Below are positions 51,573 to 62,390 of a stretch of 64,000 nt of DNA, one piece after another. Every line of letters starts with the position of its first letter. The stretch's first letter is position 1. The notes under the pieces were generated by a model. It made no database searches and was not told the origin of the DNA. It saw only the letters and a list, made by a program, of their open reading frames with translations. A program made the position numbers and the translations under genes. This DNA is from Multifurca ochricompacta (Eukaryota; Basidiomycota; Agaricomycetes; Russulales; Russulaceae): positions 124,001-188,000 of the forward strand of contig WTXG01000020.1 in assembly GCA_022496185.1 (NCBI GenBank), written 5' to 3'.

Positions 51573-52151
51573 TCAGAAGGTTAGGTAGTGAAAATGGAGT
51601 AACTGCATAGCCTGATTCACCTGTCCATATTGTTCAGATCCATCTACAAAAATCCATGTATTGTTTGGCAAACCATATTGGGTCACTTCAATGCCAACAT
51701 AGTGCAAGGCCAATCCAAGTTGATGGTTTGGTTTGCCTAAAGTCGATGTGCCTCTGCATTGTATAAGCCGATTAGATTTATGAAGCTTAGCCTTGTACAC
51801 AAGCTTGATGCTAACACCTTCTGAAGATGTTACCTGATGGACATCATGAATTACACATGGACACACTTTTTTTTTTTGAAAACGTACAAGATGAGTCTGC
51901 CCAACCGAATGGCAATGATAAGACAAGCTGGCTTGGGTGTAGGGATCTGCATTGGCAGTGCTGATCTCATTCCTGACTTGTTCTATTGTACAATCATAGG
52001 ACCATGTGAGTTGGATGTGGAGAGTGTTTCCGCAGGAGAGAGAGAGGGAAGTGTTTGACATTGATAATAACCAAATGGTGATGGATGCCGAAAACGTCGA
52101 TATGTGTCGAATGCGTCGAAGACTGCGCTGGCTTGCTGCTGCTGGTTCCAT
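51573..52151 (-). CDS. hypothetical protein, 192 codons
   Basis: An ATG at 52151 opens a continuous frame to 51573. The C-terminal half has balanced protein-like composition (GLALHYVGIEVTQYGLPNNT, then WIFVDGSEQYGQVNQAM), with QVTSSEGVSIKLVYKAKLHK before it. The first 60 residues are less convincing and may be leader or intron; a run of ten T at about 51868 falls inside and encodes Lys. No family was recognised. A gene or a transposon-derived fragment are both possible. Confidence 0.35.
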   Translation of the reverse strand: MEPAAASQRSLRRIRHISTFSASITIWLLSMSNTSLSLSCGNTLHIQLTWSYDCTIEQVRNEISTANADPYTQASLSYHCHSVGQTHLVRFQKKKVCPCVIHDVHQVTSSEGVSIKLVYKAKLHKSNRLIQCRGTSTLGKPNHQLGLALHYVGIEVTQYGLPNNTWIFVDGSEQYGQVNQAMQLLHFHYLTF

Positions 52152-53786
52152 TTGACCTTGTGCTTGTCGTCGTCGAGATAGTCACTTTAGTTCTCAAGAG
52201 AAAAAGAAAGAGAAAGAGAGACAGAGAGAATAACCATTGATTCTACTTTTGCTGGCTGGCTGGTCCTACTACAATCAAAGTATGTACGCTTATATACCTG
52301 TAGATAGATGTAGTTATGAAGCATAATTTAAGAAGAAAGAGGTTAAAGCCGCGAGAGGCGAGGATGAGACGGAGCAAAGGAATGGGCCCGGAACGCGCAC
52401 AGTCTTAAAGATGGATGCTAAGTAAATTGGTTCGTGCCCTGCATCAATCGCACTTGTACCGTATCAGTGTCAAATTTAATGAAGGAGTGGAGAAAAACAG
52501 GTCCAGCCAGAAGTGGTAAAATTGATTTTGATTGGATTGAGAGAAAGTGGTTGAAGAGCGGATGGTTTCAGGGGCTCACTGGTAGGCTCAGAGCTCAAGC
52601 TATTCTTTTGGCTCTGCTTCTTTCTTGGTTTTATCCTCGCGACAGCTGAAATGAATGTATATGGAAATCCATCTAGTAAGTAGTGATCTGCACTTGCATG
52701 ATCCTCATATAGAGATCAAGTGCCCGGGTTGAATAATACCAACTTCCTTGCTCTGCTCCATCAGATCTCAGGGTAAGGGAAATTAAAGCTCTTGATTTTT
52801 TTTTTTTTCTTACCAGTTCATCCATTTCATTTGATACAGAGGGTGAACTCGTTTACGCCAACATTGGTGAGAATTCATGGCCTTGATGTCCTTTTTTGAG
52901 GCGTGAGACTGAGGACATGACCGTCAGACTGGACTTTCCGGCTCCGGCTCGCGAAGATAAGATATTTTAAATTAAACCAAACCGCACTTCATTCCAAAAT
53001 TGGACTGCCAAAGGATCACTTGACAATCGACATTGTATAGCTATGATAGAATACCTCTCGATCGGGAACGGGAAGACACCCCACCAAATACCAAACCAAG
53101 CTCGTCCACCCCATCCCCCAACTGATCGAACGAATCGTTCGCCAGAATAATATCACGAAGGTCCAAGGTAATACCTGAGCCTGAGCTCTACTACTACCGA
53201 GTTTACATGGCTTCCTACAGGGCAGCTTACGACGGTGAATTTGCTCTTAGCAACCTGAATTTTAATTTCTACTTTTGGAAATGAATGACGCAGTGGATAA
53301 AGAAGTATTTTAAGAAATGATTTATAATCGCACGAGTTTCATGAGTAGAATCGTCCATCGGCTGTCACTGGGCATGGCCAGACTTCGCAATGGAAGCTGC
53401 AGATCAGATCAGGATACAACACTTTATGTGTATCGGTGAGCGTCATTCGTGAGTCGGGGTGATGGTGACGATATAATGATAGCACCACATGTGGTTCCAA
53501 AAAGTTCCGCGCGAAGTCACTGGAAACTCAGTAAAGGACACAGGTCCCAACAACACACAATTATAAAGGCATAGACAATCAAATCAGAGGGGGTTGTTCC
53601 GAAGGCCGGCTTGGATGCTTGGCGTAATACAAGAAAAGGAAAATTAGGTATTGTAAATGATTCCGCGGCCTCATGCTAAACGTGATGGATACCTGGGGGC
53701 GAATTTAAAAGCCAGTAGATAGCAATAAGCGAAGGATGAGTATAATAATATATCATAGGAAGTCATGAGGCTACGATGAAATTATA
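52152..53786. other. gene-free stretch of about 1.6 kb
   Basis: No supported frame. AT-rich, with a T run at about 52798-52809 and GA-rich simple sequence near 52200-52230. Confidence 0.4.
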
Positions 53787-54727
53787 TCAAAAACCAATCT
53801 GAGATGCGGGAGGTGCAGTTTGGGTTACTTGGGGGAAAGAGACCGGTACAGGGAGCACACTGGCCCCGGGACTGCCTACCCACCCGGGGAATAATAACGG
53901 CGGGAATGCGGACCTCCCATAATCCTCTGGAATAGGCAGAAAGTGTAGTAGGGGGAGCATGGCGAACACGCCTGCAACAGAGACTGTAACCCTGATGCCA
54001 TCTCTCTCTTGCATCCAAATATACAAAAGGATCTGGGCCGGGAGACACAGCACGGATATGACTAGCGTGAATAACCCTGACAGTCAAGGAGTCAGCGGTC
54101 CACACACACACAATCAAGCTTTACAACATCCATGAACATACAGTGCCATTCTATCCACCGCCACCTCCGCGGCGCGATAGCATCACCAAAACTCGATTGC
54201 AAGAATGACGCAGTCTCGAATCCGGGGTTGGTGATGCTCTTCAGCTTCTCTCGGAAGCGGGAAACGAGCATAGGAACATTTCCAAAATTTTCTGTGAGGA
54301 CCAAGGAGCTGATGGTGGCGCTCACGCTGAAGATGAGAGCGATGTAGGTGAGAACGAGAAGATATTGTAGCATGGCAGGCTTTGATTCTTGCGTAAAATC
54401 GGGAGAAGACTTGAAGAAGACAAGAAACTGTGATTCGACCCCGGCGAGGACAGTGGACTATGACGGGAAAAAATAAAAGAATGAGTGAGTATGAAGAGCT
54501 CCAATGAAATGGAAATCCAATCATACCACAACTGCAGCAGCCTGATAAGTCGGAAGTTTGTATTTTGTGACGCTTTCAACCCTCCTGTTTGTCAAGGAGT
54601 TATCGTCATCGGAAGGTAAACCACGGCGAAAGAAAGTATCGACGTGTAAGAACTGGGTCCCATTGAGACCCACGTTCGCGCGGATCTGAGCGTTACGGGT
54701 ACAGACTGGTGTTTGAATGGGAGACAT
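53787..54727 (-). CDS. three-TM membrane protein, function unknown
   Basis: Three exons: 54527-54727 (67 codons, phase 0), about 54146-54457, and 53787 to about 54080. Introns begin GTATGA and GTATGT and end TAG and CAG. The N-terminal 67 residues are extramembrane. The middle exon has YLLVLTYIALIFSVSATISS (TM1), a charged loop with RFREKLKSI, and RRWRWIEWH. The last exon has LVISVLCLPAQILLYIWM (TM2), RDGIRVTVSVAGVFAMLPLL (TM3) and a Pro-rich tail. The layout resembles lineage-specific basidiomycete membrane proteins; no known transporter or receptor motif is seen. An in-frame ATG at 54757 would add ten residues but overlaps a GTAAGC donor-like site, so I prefer 54727. Confidence 0.6.
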
Positions 54728-56592
54728 GGTTACAGTGATGTTAAATCCGCTTACCATTTCTCAGTGGCTTTTCAAGAAGACCCACGAGTCGGCACGCTAT
54801 AACCATGAGGATGATAGCAGAGCTTGAAACAAGCACTGTAATTTACACAGAGTAGAAATTCGATTAAGGTGATCCACGACAAGCCAAGCGTATGCCACCT
54901 GATAAGTTGAGGACGCGCATTCATGACGCACGCAGAAATCAGAGTGCGTCGGGGAAAAAACGTGGTAGAGGTGCAAACAACGTGTTGTTTATTAGAATCA
55001 AGAGGGGCAGGGCAGGGCAGGGCAGAGAGACCTTTGGGACGGAGGAGCCATAATTCCGTAATAGCCTTGAAGTTGGAGCTGCACAGCCGGCTGAATATGT
55101 GCCGTACATGAAAATCAAACCGCGAATCCCTACAGCCATTGTGTGGACTGTGTGGGGTCTGGCATAATGCCAAGACTCGGTAGAATAACGGCCATAGATG
55201 TGTTAATGGCCGCTTTGTGTGTGTCAATGAAGATCTCATGTCTGCAGTTGAGTGATTGACGGCTTCGACGGCTATGTCATGGATGTTCCGAACGAGCCTT
55301 GCTGTGAGCAAGTTGCACCAACGCCAAGATATAATATTTTGAGCTCAGCAGGCTGTACAGGTTGCCGCGTTCAACAGCGCGGCGCGGCGCGTTAAGCGAT
55401 GACTGATTTTTGACCTTGCCTTGCTTGTTGCTAAAAACCGGGCCGACGCTGTGCTCTGTGTGCTGTCTTCAGCCTGGGGCTGGGTACGTACTCGGTGGCC
55501 ATTTACAATAAGGGAAGAGACACGTTCAAATGGCTGTCCATCGCAAACCGGAAGATTTAGCGTACGGTCAGGGTTTTGCTCGTAGCATCGATCGTTCGTT
55601 GATTCGGTTGTTTAGCGCCAGCGCCATAAGTCGCGTCGGTGGAACGTGTCATAGTGATTCATTGGTATTGGCACACACTCCGCCCTTATTGTATTGAAAA
55701 CTGAGGAGCGCATCTACCACGCGTTGCTATTAGCATGCACATGCACTCAGTGGATCCTTTTCCATTTTCCGATAACGGCTACTCTAGGTATGTCTATCTA
55801 CGATTTGATTTGCCGAGTGCGTGTCACAATCATTCAGTGTCGTCAACTTCCAACTCCCCCGATTTGACTTCGTTGAGTTCGTGAGAGAGTTTAACAACGT
55901 CGTTCTGTATCCGAGTGAGCTCTTGTTCAGAACGTAATTTTGGGCATCAACTCACTCCTTTGCGAGCAATCTTCACTGCCGGATCTCCCTCTCGAGCATT
56001 GCGTGTGATCGTGTTGCCCTAACGCCAGTGTTTCAGTCGTCGTCCACAAGTTATCGGAAGGAAGGAGTATGCACACCTTGTTGCTCTGGATCTGTGCTTG
56101 GCCCTCAGTCACGACCTCGTCAACTTTACCTGTAACGTTGCTGGTCCCCCACTTCCATCTGTTCAGTATGGGATTCAGCCTTGACAGCGCTAAGGAATGA
56201 AAACGTGCACGCACGAAACATCTTGTCCTTCTTTAAGGGGCTCGCTCATGATGTGGTTTATTGTAGGGGTGGGGGTGAGAGGAAAGAACACTTTCACTTT
56301 TTATAGGAGCAGAAAAGCATGCACTACGTCATCTCCTCCCGATTGCTATTCATGTCTTTCATCATAGGGAGTAACAGTCAACAACTGGGTGTCGTTACGA
56401 TCCTATTGTGTCTGGGAAAAGCCGTGTATTCACAATAACGACAAGAAATGAATTACGTTTAACTCTCTACAACGCACTCAAGGTTTCCGTGATATGGATA
56501 TGGATTCTACCTCCTCCACCACGCCGCGCTTCAGCATTATGCTTATATCACGGCACGACCTAGGTACTTGAAAGTCCGCAGGTAGGCGTGCG
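54728..56592. other. gene-poor stretch
   Basis: No gene is firmly supported. A GGGCA repeat lies at 55005-55025. A weak multi-exon candidate lies on the minus strand at about 56230-55930 (GKVDEVVTEGQAQIQSNK between splice-like sites), but it is too uncertain to call. Minus frame 55311-54772 lacks domains. Confidence 0.35.
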
Positions 56593-56679
56593 TTGTCAAG
56601 TGGACTCCTGACTTTCTTGTCATATTCGTCGTCGGCTAGGTCATTGACACGTTGTCGTCATCTTACCATATGTCAACAG

Positions 56680-57023
56680 TCCAACAGTCGGCGCGTATCA
56701 GCGCACATCCGTCTCGTCCATGAAGCCCGCGGACTTGATGTGAACCCTGTGACGATCGCGCTGGCGAGGCGGAGAGCGTCGACATGCTGAATATCACACG
56801 CGCGGACGAAGTGACCCACGTGATGACTGGCCACCAGTGGTTCACGTGGATCTGCGCGGAAGTGGGCGTCGAGCCGGTGCAGGCGTTCCACGAGAGGGTG
56901 CGGAGGGTGTGGCACAGAGAATTGAAAGGTCCGTTTAATGTGCTAGAGAGGAACTGCCCACCCGAGTTCTATTTATTGAGTATGAGGGGGCACGCAATGC
57001 ACGTGATTCCATTCCGGCACTAG
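56680..57023 (+). pseudogene. C-terminal fragment of a DUF455 ferritin-like protein
   Basis: DUF455 proteins have a ferritin-like di-metal helical bundle, related to MiaE-type hydroxylases. An upstream frame gives LVHEARGLDVNPVTIALARR (about 56715-56775); a shift of frame gives ADEVTHVMTGHQWFTWICAE (about 56796-56860), then EPVQAFHERVRR and LKGPFNVLERNCPPEFY to TGA at 57021. Both metal-ligand motifs (HEARGLD and ADEVTHV) are intact and in the right order, but the N-terminal half of the domain is absent upstream and the two parts are out of frame. It is either a truncated relic or an exon set broken by sequence error. The missing N-terminal half favours a relic. Confidence 0.6.
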
Positions 57024-57417
57024 CGCTGACCTAAGTTACTTTGGTTGATGACTCTCGATTCCGGTCGCTCCGTATCCTGCGTGGAAGTCACATCACTGGA
57101 GCTCTCTGTCGCCCAACCCTCTGACTCGCTAACTCCTGACCTGCTCTCGCATGTTCTTGTTAACGCTTCGATCTCTATTCGATAGCTTCGGTGACATAGG
57201 TACGGAACGCGCGAGTACCTAAAGACTTGCGGTTCGGACAAACTCCAACATGAACTCTTCGAACCCCTTTTTGCGAGCTTACTGTTCCCCATCGCTTTGA
57301 AATTGTCACCCACCATGTAATAATCGGAATGGCCGAGCCGGTGAGCTCGAGCGCTAGCTTCCGGTTTGAACATTTTCAATAGCTAGACTAGACCTATAAT
57401 ACATTTGGGACAATTAT

Positions 57418-58019
57418 GTGCGACAATTGTGCCCAACAATAAGAGAAGAGGTTGATTTGCACGACATTTTAACGTTCACCAAGCGCATTGACGCACTGGA
57501 CAGCCATCCTGACAGGGTCCGCATCCTGCGTGACCTCGATGTAGATCGCTTTCAACGTGAAGCCCATGCTCCCGCAACGCGCCAAAGCTCATCTACACCC
57601 AGTCACGGATAGACGCGATCATGGATTTTGACAACAGGTTCACGCGCAGCGTCGCCAACTCCCTGGCGCCGCTGCTGCTCAGCCAGGACTGGGTAGAGCG
57701 TACTTCATTTCGTACCACGAGGGAACGTATGGACAACGCGTCACTTGAGTCGCTCTCTCTCTACGCGTTGGGCTGCGGTTTCAGTGAGAGAGGCTTGAAC
57801 ATTTTCGCGAGGGAGGCGGATGACGCGCGCGGGCCGTGTCGGATACGTTCCTTCGGGTTCGAATCGGAGGGGACGTGAGATGTGTGGAGTGGGAGGTAGG
57901 GGCGACTGGTCCATTGCGGGCGTCGCGCAACAAATGGGAGTGGGAAGGGTGCACAGATATTCCGTTCGGGCCAAGCACCTATGCGTACTTTGTTTCTCCT
58001 CTGCAGAGAGCTTGGAAAT
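57418..58019 (+). CDS. hypothetical protein fragments
   Basis: Two consecutive frames: 57418-57612 (EEVDLHDILTFTKRIDALDS, starting at GTG) and 57621-57878 (ATG; ANSLAPLLLSQDWVERTSF, then LYALGCGFSERGLNIFAREA). A third frame continues with WEGCTDIPFGPSTYAYFVSP to about 58018. Composition is protein-like in all three, but no domain is recognised and joins are not resolved. It may be one gene with introns or errors, or a relic next to the DUF455 fragment. Confidence 0.3.
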
Positions 58020-59248
58020 GGTAACCCTAGCTTACATGCTTTCGGCACGTTAGTTAGTAGTTGAAAGTGAAATGAATACTCACGATACGTGGTACTATGG
58101 TCATCCAAGCGTTACAAGTTTCGACGACGACATTATGGTCGGTAACTTAACCTGTGTGATACCTCTTCTTCCTTGCGACATTGTAATCAAGGCTACGTAC
58201 CTCTCATAGAAGACTCGGACACAGCACAGACGAGTCTCCATGACTATGATGAGTGAGGATGGAGTGTGTGCGTTTATTTCGATGTCAGCGCCGCGCTTTC
58301 ACTAGATATTCTCTATGTTCGTTCTCAGATGTCCACCACGATCTCACGCTCACATAGATAGCACCGACGGCATTGACGAAGGTGTCCACTGCACGCGCGA
58401 GTGCAAACAAACTTCATATCTGCCGCAGAGATACACAATCTCATCCTTGTGGAGACCGTGACAGTTACGTTCCGCCAATTCTCTCTTCAAGAAGAGAATG
58501 GTACTTTTTTGCTCAACCCTTCCCACACGCTCCTATACTTAATCTTTTTTTGTGCAGCCAATTCACTCCCGTACCAATCTTAGCCAATCGTCCTCGCATG
58601 CGTGATCTCTCAATGCCTTTTCGTCATATTTTGTCTTTCTGGTCGTCTTTACCCGTCTGCTAGATGACACACTGGCAATAGTTCCACGTCTCCTCGTCAT
58701 CCTCTCGAGTGTGAGCCTCCCAGGGGGGTGCATCATATGGGAAATCCTGAAGTATTCTGGTGGGCTCTGGTGGGTATGATGTTGCGGGTGGTGTTGCTTT
58801 CGATCTTCGTGCGTCTCGTCATTCACCCTCTTACACATTCGAAGTCAACTGGTCTGCCATTCCCCTGTTTCACTTTTTACACCTCATGGTTTTTTTTGGC
58901 CAGTAGCCAGCCAGCTACTCAGCTACTTACTGTAGTTGAAGCATGAGCATGTGACAATGTCTCGTTATCGTGCTCCGTCCTCTATCCTCGTCCATCCGCA
59001 TAAATATATTTCTGATCGGGAGTCAAGTACTCTGATGGAAGGTCGAACGAAGAAGGGGCCCACATGTTTTTGTTTCTCTTGGAGCATTCCAGATGGTTTT
59101 GTCCCCATCTGTCTGACGTTCTATCGCGGACGTGGTATTTCATGGTCTTCATCACTCGTCGTCGACCTCTACAAAAGGCGAGACGAGAAGACAAGGTACA
59201 ACCAATTTTCCTTTCGCCTTTCTCTCAGTCGCACACATATAGTTAGTC
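58020..59248. other. gene-free stretch, promoter of MFS gene
   Basis: No supported coding sequence. It contains a plausible promoter with CT-rich patches before the MFS start. Short plus-strand frames at 58373-58663 have no features. Confidence 0.4.
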
Positions 59249-61508
59249 ATGGGTACTGGCGCTGACGACAAACGTTTTCTTGCAGAGAAACAGGATGATG
59301 CACCAATCGTGCTCCATGCAGACACTGAAAACATCTACGACTCTGCCTCGCTGGAACCGGTGTATGTTGCCAAAGCAAAAATACTAAATGATGCGCTGCA
59401 AGAGATTGGTATGGGAAAGTACCAGGTATGTTTGCTCATACTCTGTCGTTCCGCCTGACTTGATTGACCCAACTACAAATAAATGAAGTGGTATCTTTTC
59501 ATTATTGCTGGGTTTGGCTGGTTCTCGTACGTCTCGTTCGTCATTCTCCCTCGTGCAAACCTTCTCAATATGGCCTCCGCAGCGACAATCTCTGGCCCGT
59601 AAGTATTATACTTTTCATCGTCACCACCCACTCATTGATGTACTGATTTTTTTCTTTTCTTTTTTTATACCTGCTGTAGATTTCCACAACTCTGATATTC
59701 ACCCCTGTGGTGAACGAATTTGCTTTCAGAGGTCAATTCCTCAAGCTCGGACAAGGAATTGGCTTACTCGTCGGTGCCGTTTTTTGGGGCATTGGGTCGG
59801 ATATCTGGGGTCGCCAGTAAGTCTCAATATCGTATGAGACCTGAGAGAAACCATGTGCTCAAGGGGCTATTCGAAGGTTGTCCTTCAATATAACTTTTTT
59901 TATCACCGGCCTATTCGCTATATCTGGTGGTGCTTCACCCAACTCGATTACGTTATGCGCACTTGCGACTGTGTGGAGTATTGGCGTCGGTGGGAACCTG
60001 CCCGTTGACTCGGCTGTCTTCCTCGGTATGTCCGACTGTTCTGATCGAGTCCAATTTGTAATGGCACTTTTTCAGAATTTATCCCCGCGTCGCATCAATA
60101 TTTGCTTACGGTCCTTTCAATCTGGTGGGCTTTGGGCCAGCTACTCGGTAGTCTGGTCCGTTCACTTATTTCCTCTTCCTCATCCAATCAGTTTCTCAGA
60201 CAAATACAGGTTGCATGGCCATTGATTACAAACTTTTCTTGCCCGACCACTTCTCCACCCTCACCGTGCCCGCGCTCTGAGAATCAGGGCTGGCGTTACT
60301 TCATTTACGCAATGGGCGGCCTTATGCTTGTTCTCTTTGTTCTCCGCTTCTTTGTCTTCCATCTTTATGAGAGCCCCAAGTACCTCATGGGACGCGGACG
60401 TGACATCGAAGCGGTGGAAGTCGTGCACAAGGTCGCACAGTATAACGGGAAAACGAGCAACCTTACGTTGGATATGCTGCGCGCCGTTGAAAGTCGCTTG
60501 GCTTCTGGAAACAATGACCTTGAGAAGTCATCTCAGTTGCCAGCAATGGACACGTCTGCATTAGGCGCCTTACGTAGGAAACTCAGAGAGTTTGGCTGGG
60601 ACCACATCACACCGCTGTTCAGAACGCGAAAGTTGGCATGGTCGACGAGTTTGCTAACCATTGTTTGGGGTGGACATTCTCCTTTTTCCTTTCCGTTTTA
60701 TTATGAATGCTTACCCACATACTTTAAGCCCTCATCGGTCTCGCCTTCCCACTGTGAGCTTTCAGTGCCCTTCCGTTTCCACCGGCCTTTTCTGACTTGC
60801 ATCCACATCGAATCAGATACAACAGCTTCGTCACGTACTTGTACGCAACTTCTCCCCGCCCCCCTCCAAGCCTTTACCCGTTCTGACTGTAAATCGTAGC
60901 TTTGCAACTCGGGGAGCAGACTTTGGAGACGGCTCGACCTACATCACGTATCGTAACGTAAGTTCGCCCCTGATCGCGCCTCTTGTGGCTGCTAATTATA
61001 TCTTTACATGTCCTCCTAGCAAGTCATCCTGAGCGTTATCGGCGTTCCGGGTGCGTTGCTTGCAGGATGGACAGTCGAACTTCCATATCTCGGACGACGT
61101 GGCTCTCTCGCAATCTCCACAGGTTCGTACGACTGACGCTATTATTCTTGATTCGTCGCATTTTGACTATGCACAGTCCTGACTGGCGTTTTCCTTTTCG
61201 CCTCTACAACGGCGCGGTCATCCAACGCTCTGCTTGGCTGGATCTGTGGCTACAGTTTCACGAGTAACATCATGTACGGCGTTCTTTATGCAATTTCGCC
61301 TGAGTTGTTCCCGACAAAGGACCGCGGGGCGGGTAACGCATTCGTCGCGGCTGCGAATCGCGTGTTTGGGATCATGGCGCCGATTATAGCTCTCTACGCG
61401 AACCTGACTACATCCATGCCGATTTATGTTGCGGCCGCTCTCTTTATCGTGGCTGGTCTTATCGCACTGTTGTTGCCATTCGAGCCACGCGGGAAGGCAG
61501 CACTTTAG
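59249..61508 (+). CDS. MFS transporter (sugar-porter-like)
   Basis: A plasma-membrane solute carrier of the major facilitator superfamily; the substrate is not determined. Exons as read: 59249-59425, 59489-59598, 59680-59816, 59877-60025, 60076-60155, 60210-60669, 60729-60753, 60818-60835, 60900-60957, 61020-61122 and 61177-61508. Cytosolic N-terminus of about 58 residues, then TM1 WYLFIIAGFGWFSYVSF. Next LLVGAVFWGIGSDIWGRQ, the MFS motif A between TM2 and TM3. A large hydrophilic loop follows after YESPKYLMGRGRDIEAVE, as in sugar-porter PESPR(W/Y)L. C-terminal helices include GVPGALLAGWTVELPYLGRR, FTSNIMYGVLYAISPELFPT (the PESP/PELFPT motif) and the closing helix AALFIVAGLIALLLPFEP. Two microexons of 25 and 18 nt are needed to keep the frame. 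The join after exon 2 is out of frame by one base at a C run (59598). Confidence 0.85.
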
Positions 61509-62390
61509 AAGGTGCTTGAGGCAGAGTATGTGAGTCATATGATTTCACTGGACCGCATGTGTTCAATGTACTGCGAACGCGCTCTGTTGCGAGTAGCCAT
61601 CGGACGGACGGTCTCTTGGACCCAGAGGAATGGAGGTACGAATGGTTGATAGCGCTACCACACCAGGTTGTCTTGTGTATTAGGGAGCACTGGAGTACAT
61701 ACTCAGGAAATTAAAAAAACAAGATGATATGATACGAGTAACCGAGGCAAGTATACCAATTCATCCATCGTATATTCGTGTGCGGGTTTATAAAGACATT
61801 TCATTGGTTTTCTGTAGCCACAATACTTGTACCCATCATACTTCACTCCAGTTTGGTTGGTCTCCGTCTGTATAGAGTCAATGTGCACGAACCTGCATAT
61901 TCCTCATTCTCACCCCCCGATCCTTCACTCATGGTTCCTTGCGTCATCAGTCTCGCTGGCCCGACAATCATTTTGCTTGTATTCGATGAGGCGCACCATG
62001 CAGCGGACGGAAATTCGGATCGTGCAGGAGTCCTACTTTGAACTGCCATCCCGTATGTCAACCAGGCGGTTGAGCCGGGCGACGGAGAGCCCGGTCTGGA
62101 AGTGCGTTCTATAATTCTTGGTCTTATTGGGGGTCCGAGTTTTGGTGGTGGTGGATGGAGATGCGAAGGTGAGCAGGGAGAGGGGGGGGGTCATACCATT
62201 CCTTTTTTCCTATGAATATCAAATATTTTTGGGGGGCCAGAAACATTTCGTAAAACATAATATATTATAGGAAAAACTGAAAGCGAGATGTGATAGAATA
62301 TATGTATGTAGATGCTCGTTAAAAGTCGTGAATGTTTCGTTGTCCCTGTCATCATCAACGGGGGCGGCGGGTTCCTTACTTTATTTTATT
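61509..62390. other. gene-free stretch
   Basis: The shared 3' flank of convergent genes. G runs near 62180-62190 and 62231; AT-rich around 62240-62300. AATAAAATAAAG on the minus strand just before 62390 is a candidate polyadenylation signal for the gene to the right. Confidence 0.4.

Noticed and set aside
54772..55311. 179-codon minus-strand frame
   Set aside because: No recognisable domain, poor composition, and it overlaps a plausible promoter of the three-TM gene.
55927..56230. Possible small multi-exon gene (GKVDEVVTEGQAQIQSNK)
   Set aside because: Splice-like sites exist but the reading before and after them is not protein-like enough to call.
57850..57880. GGTTCGAATC-like tRNA B box
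   Set aside because: No A box or cloverleaf at the right distance; it lies inside an open frame.
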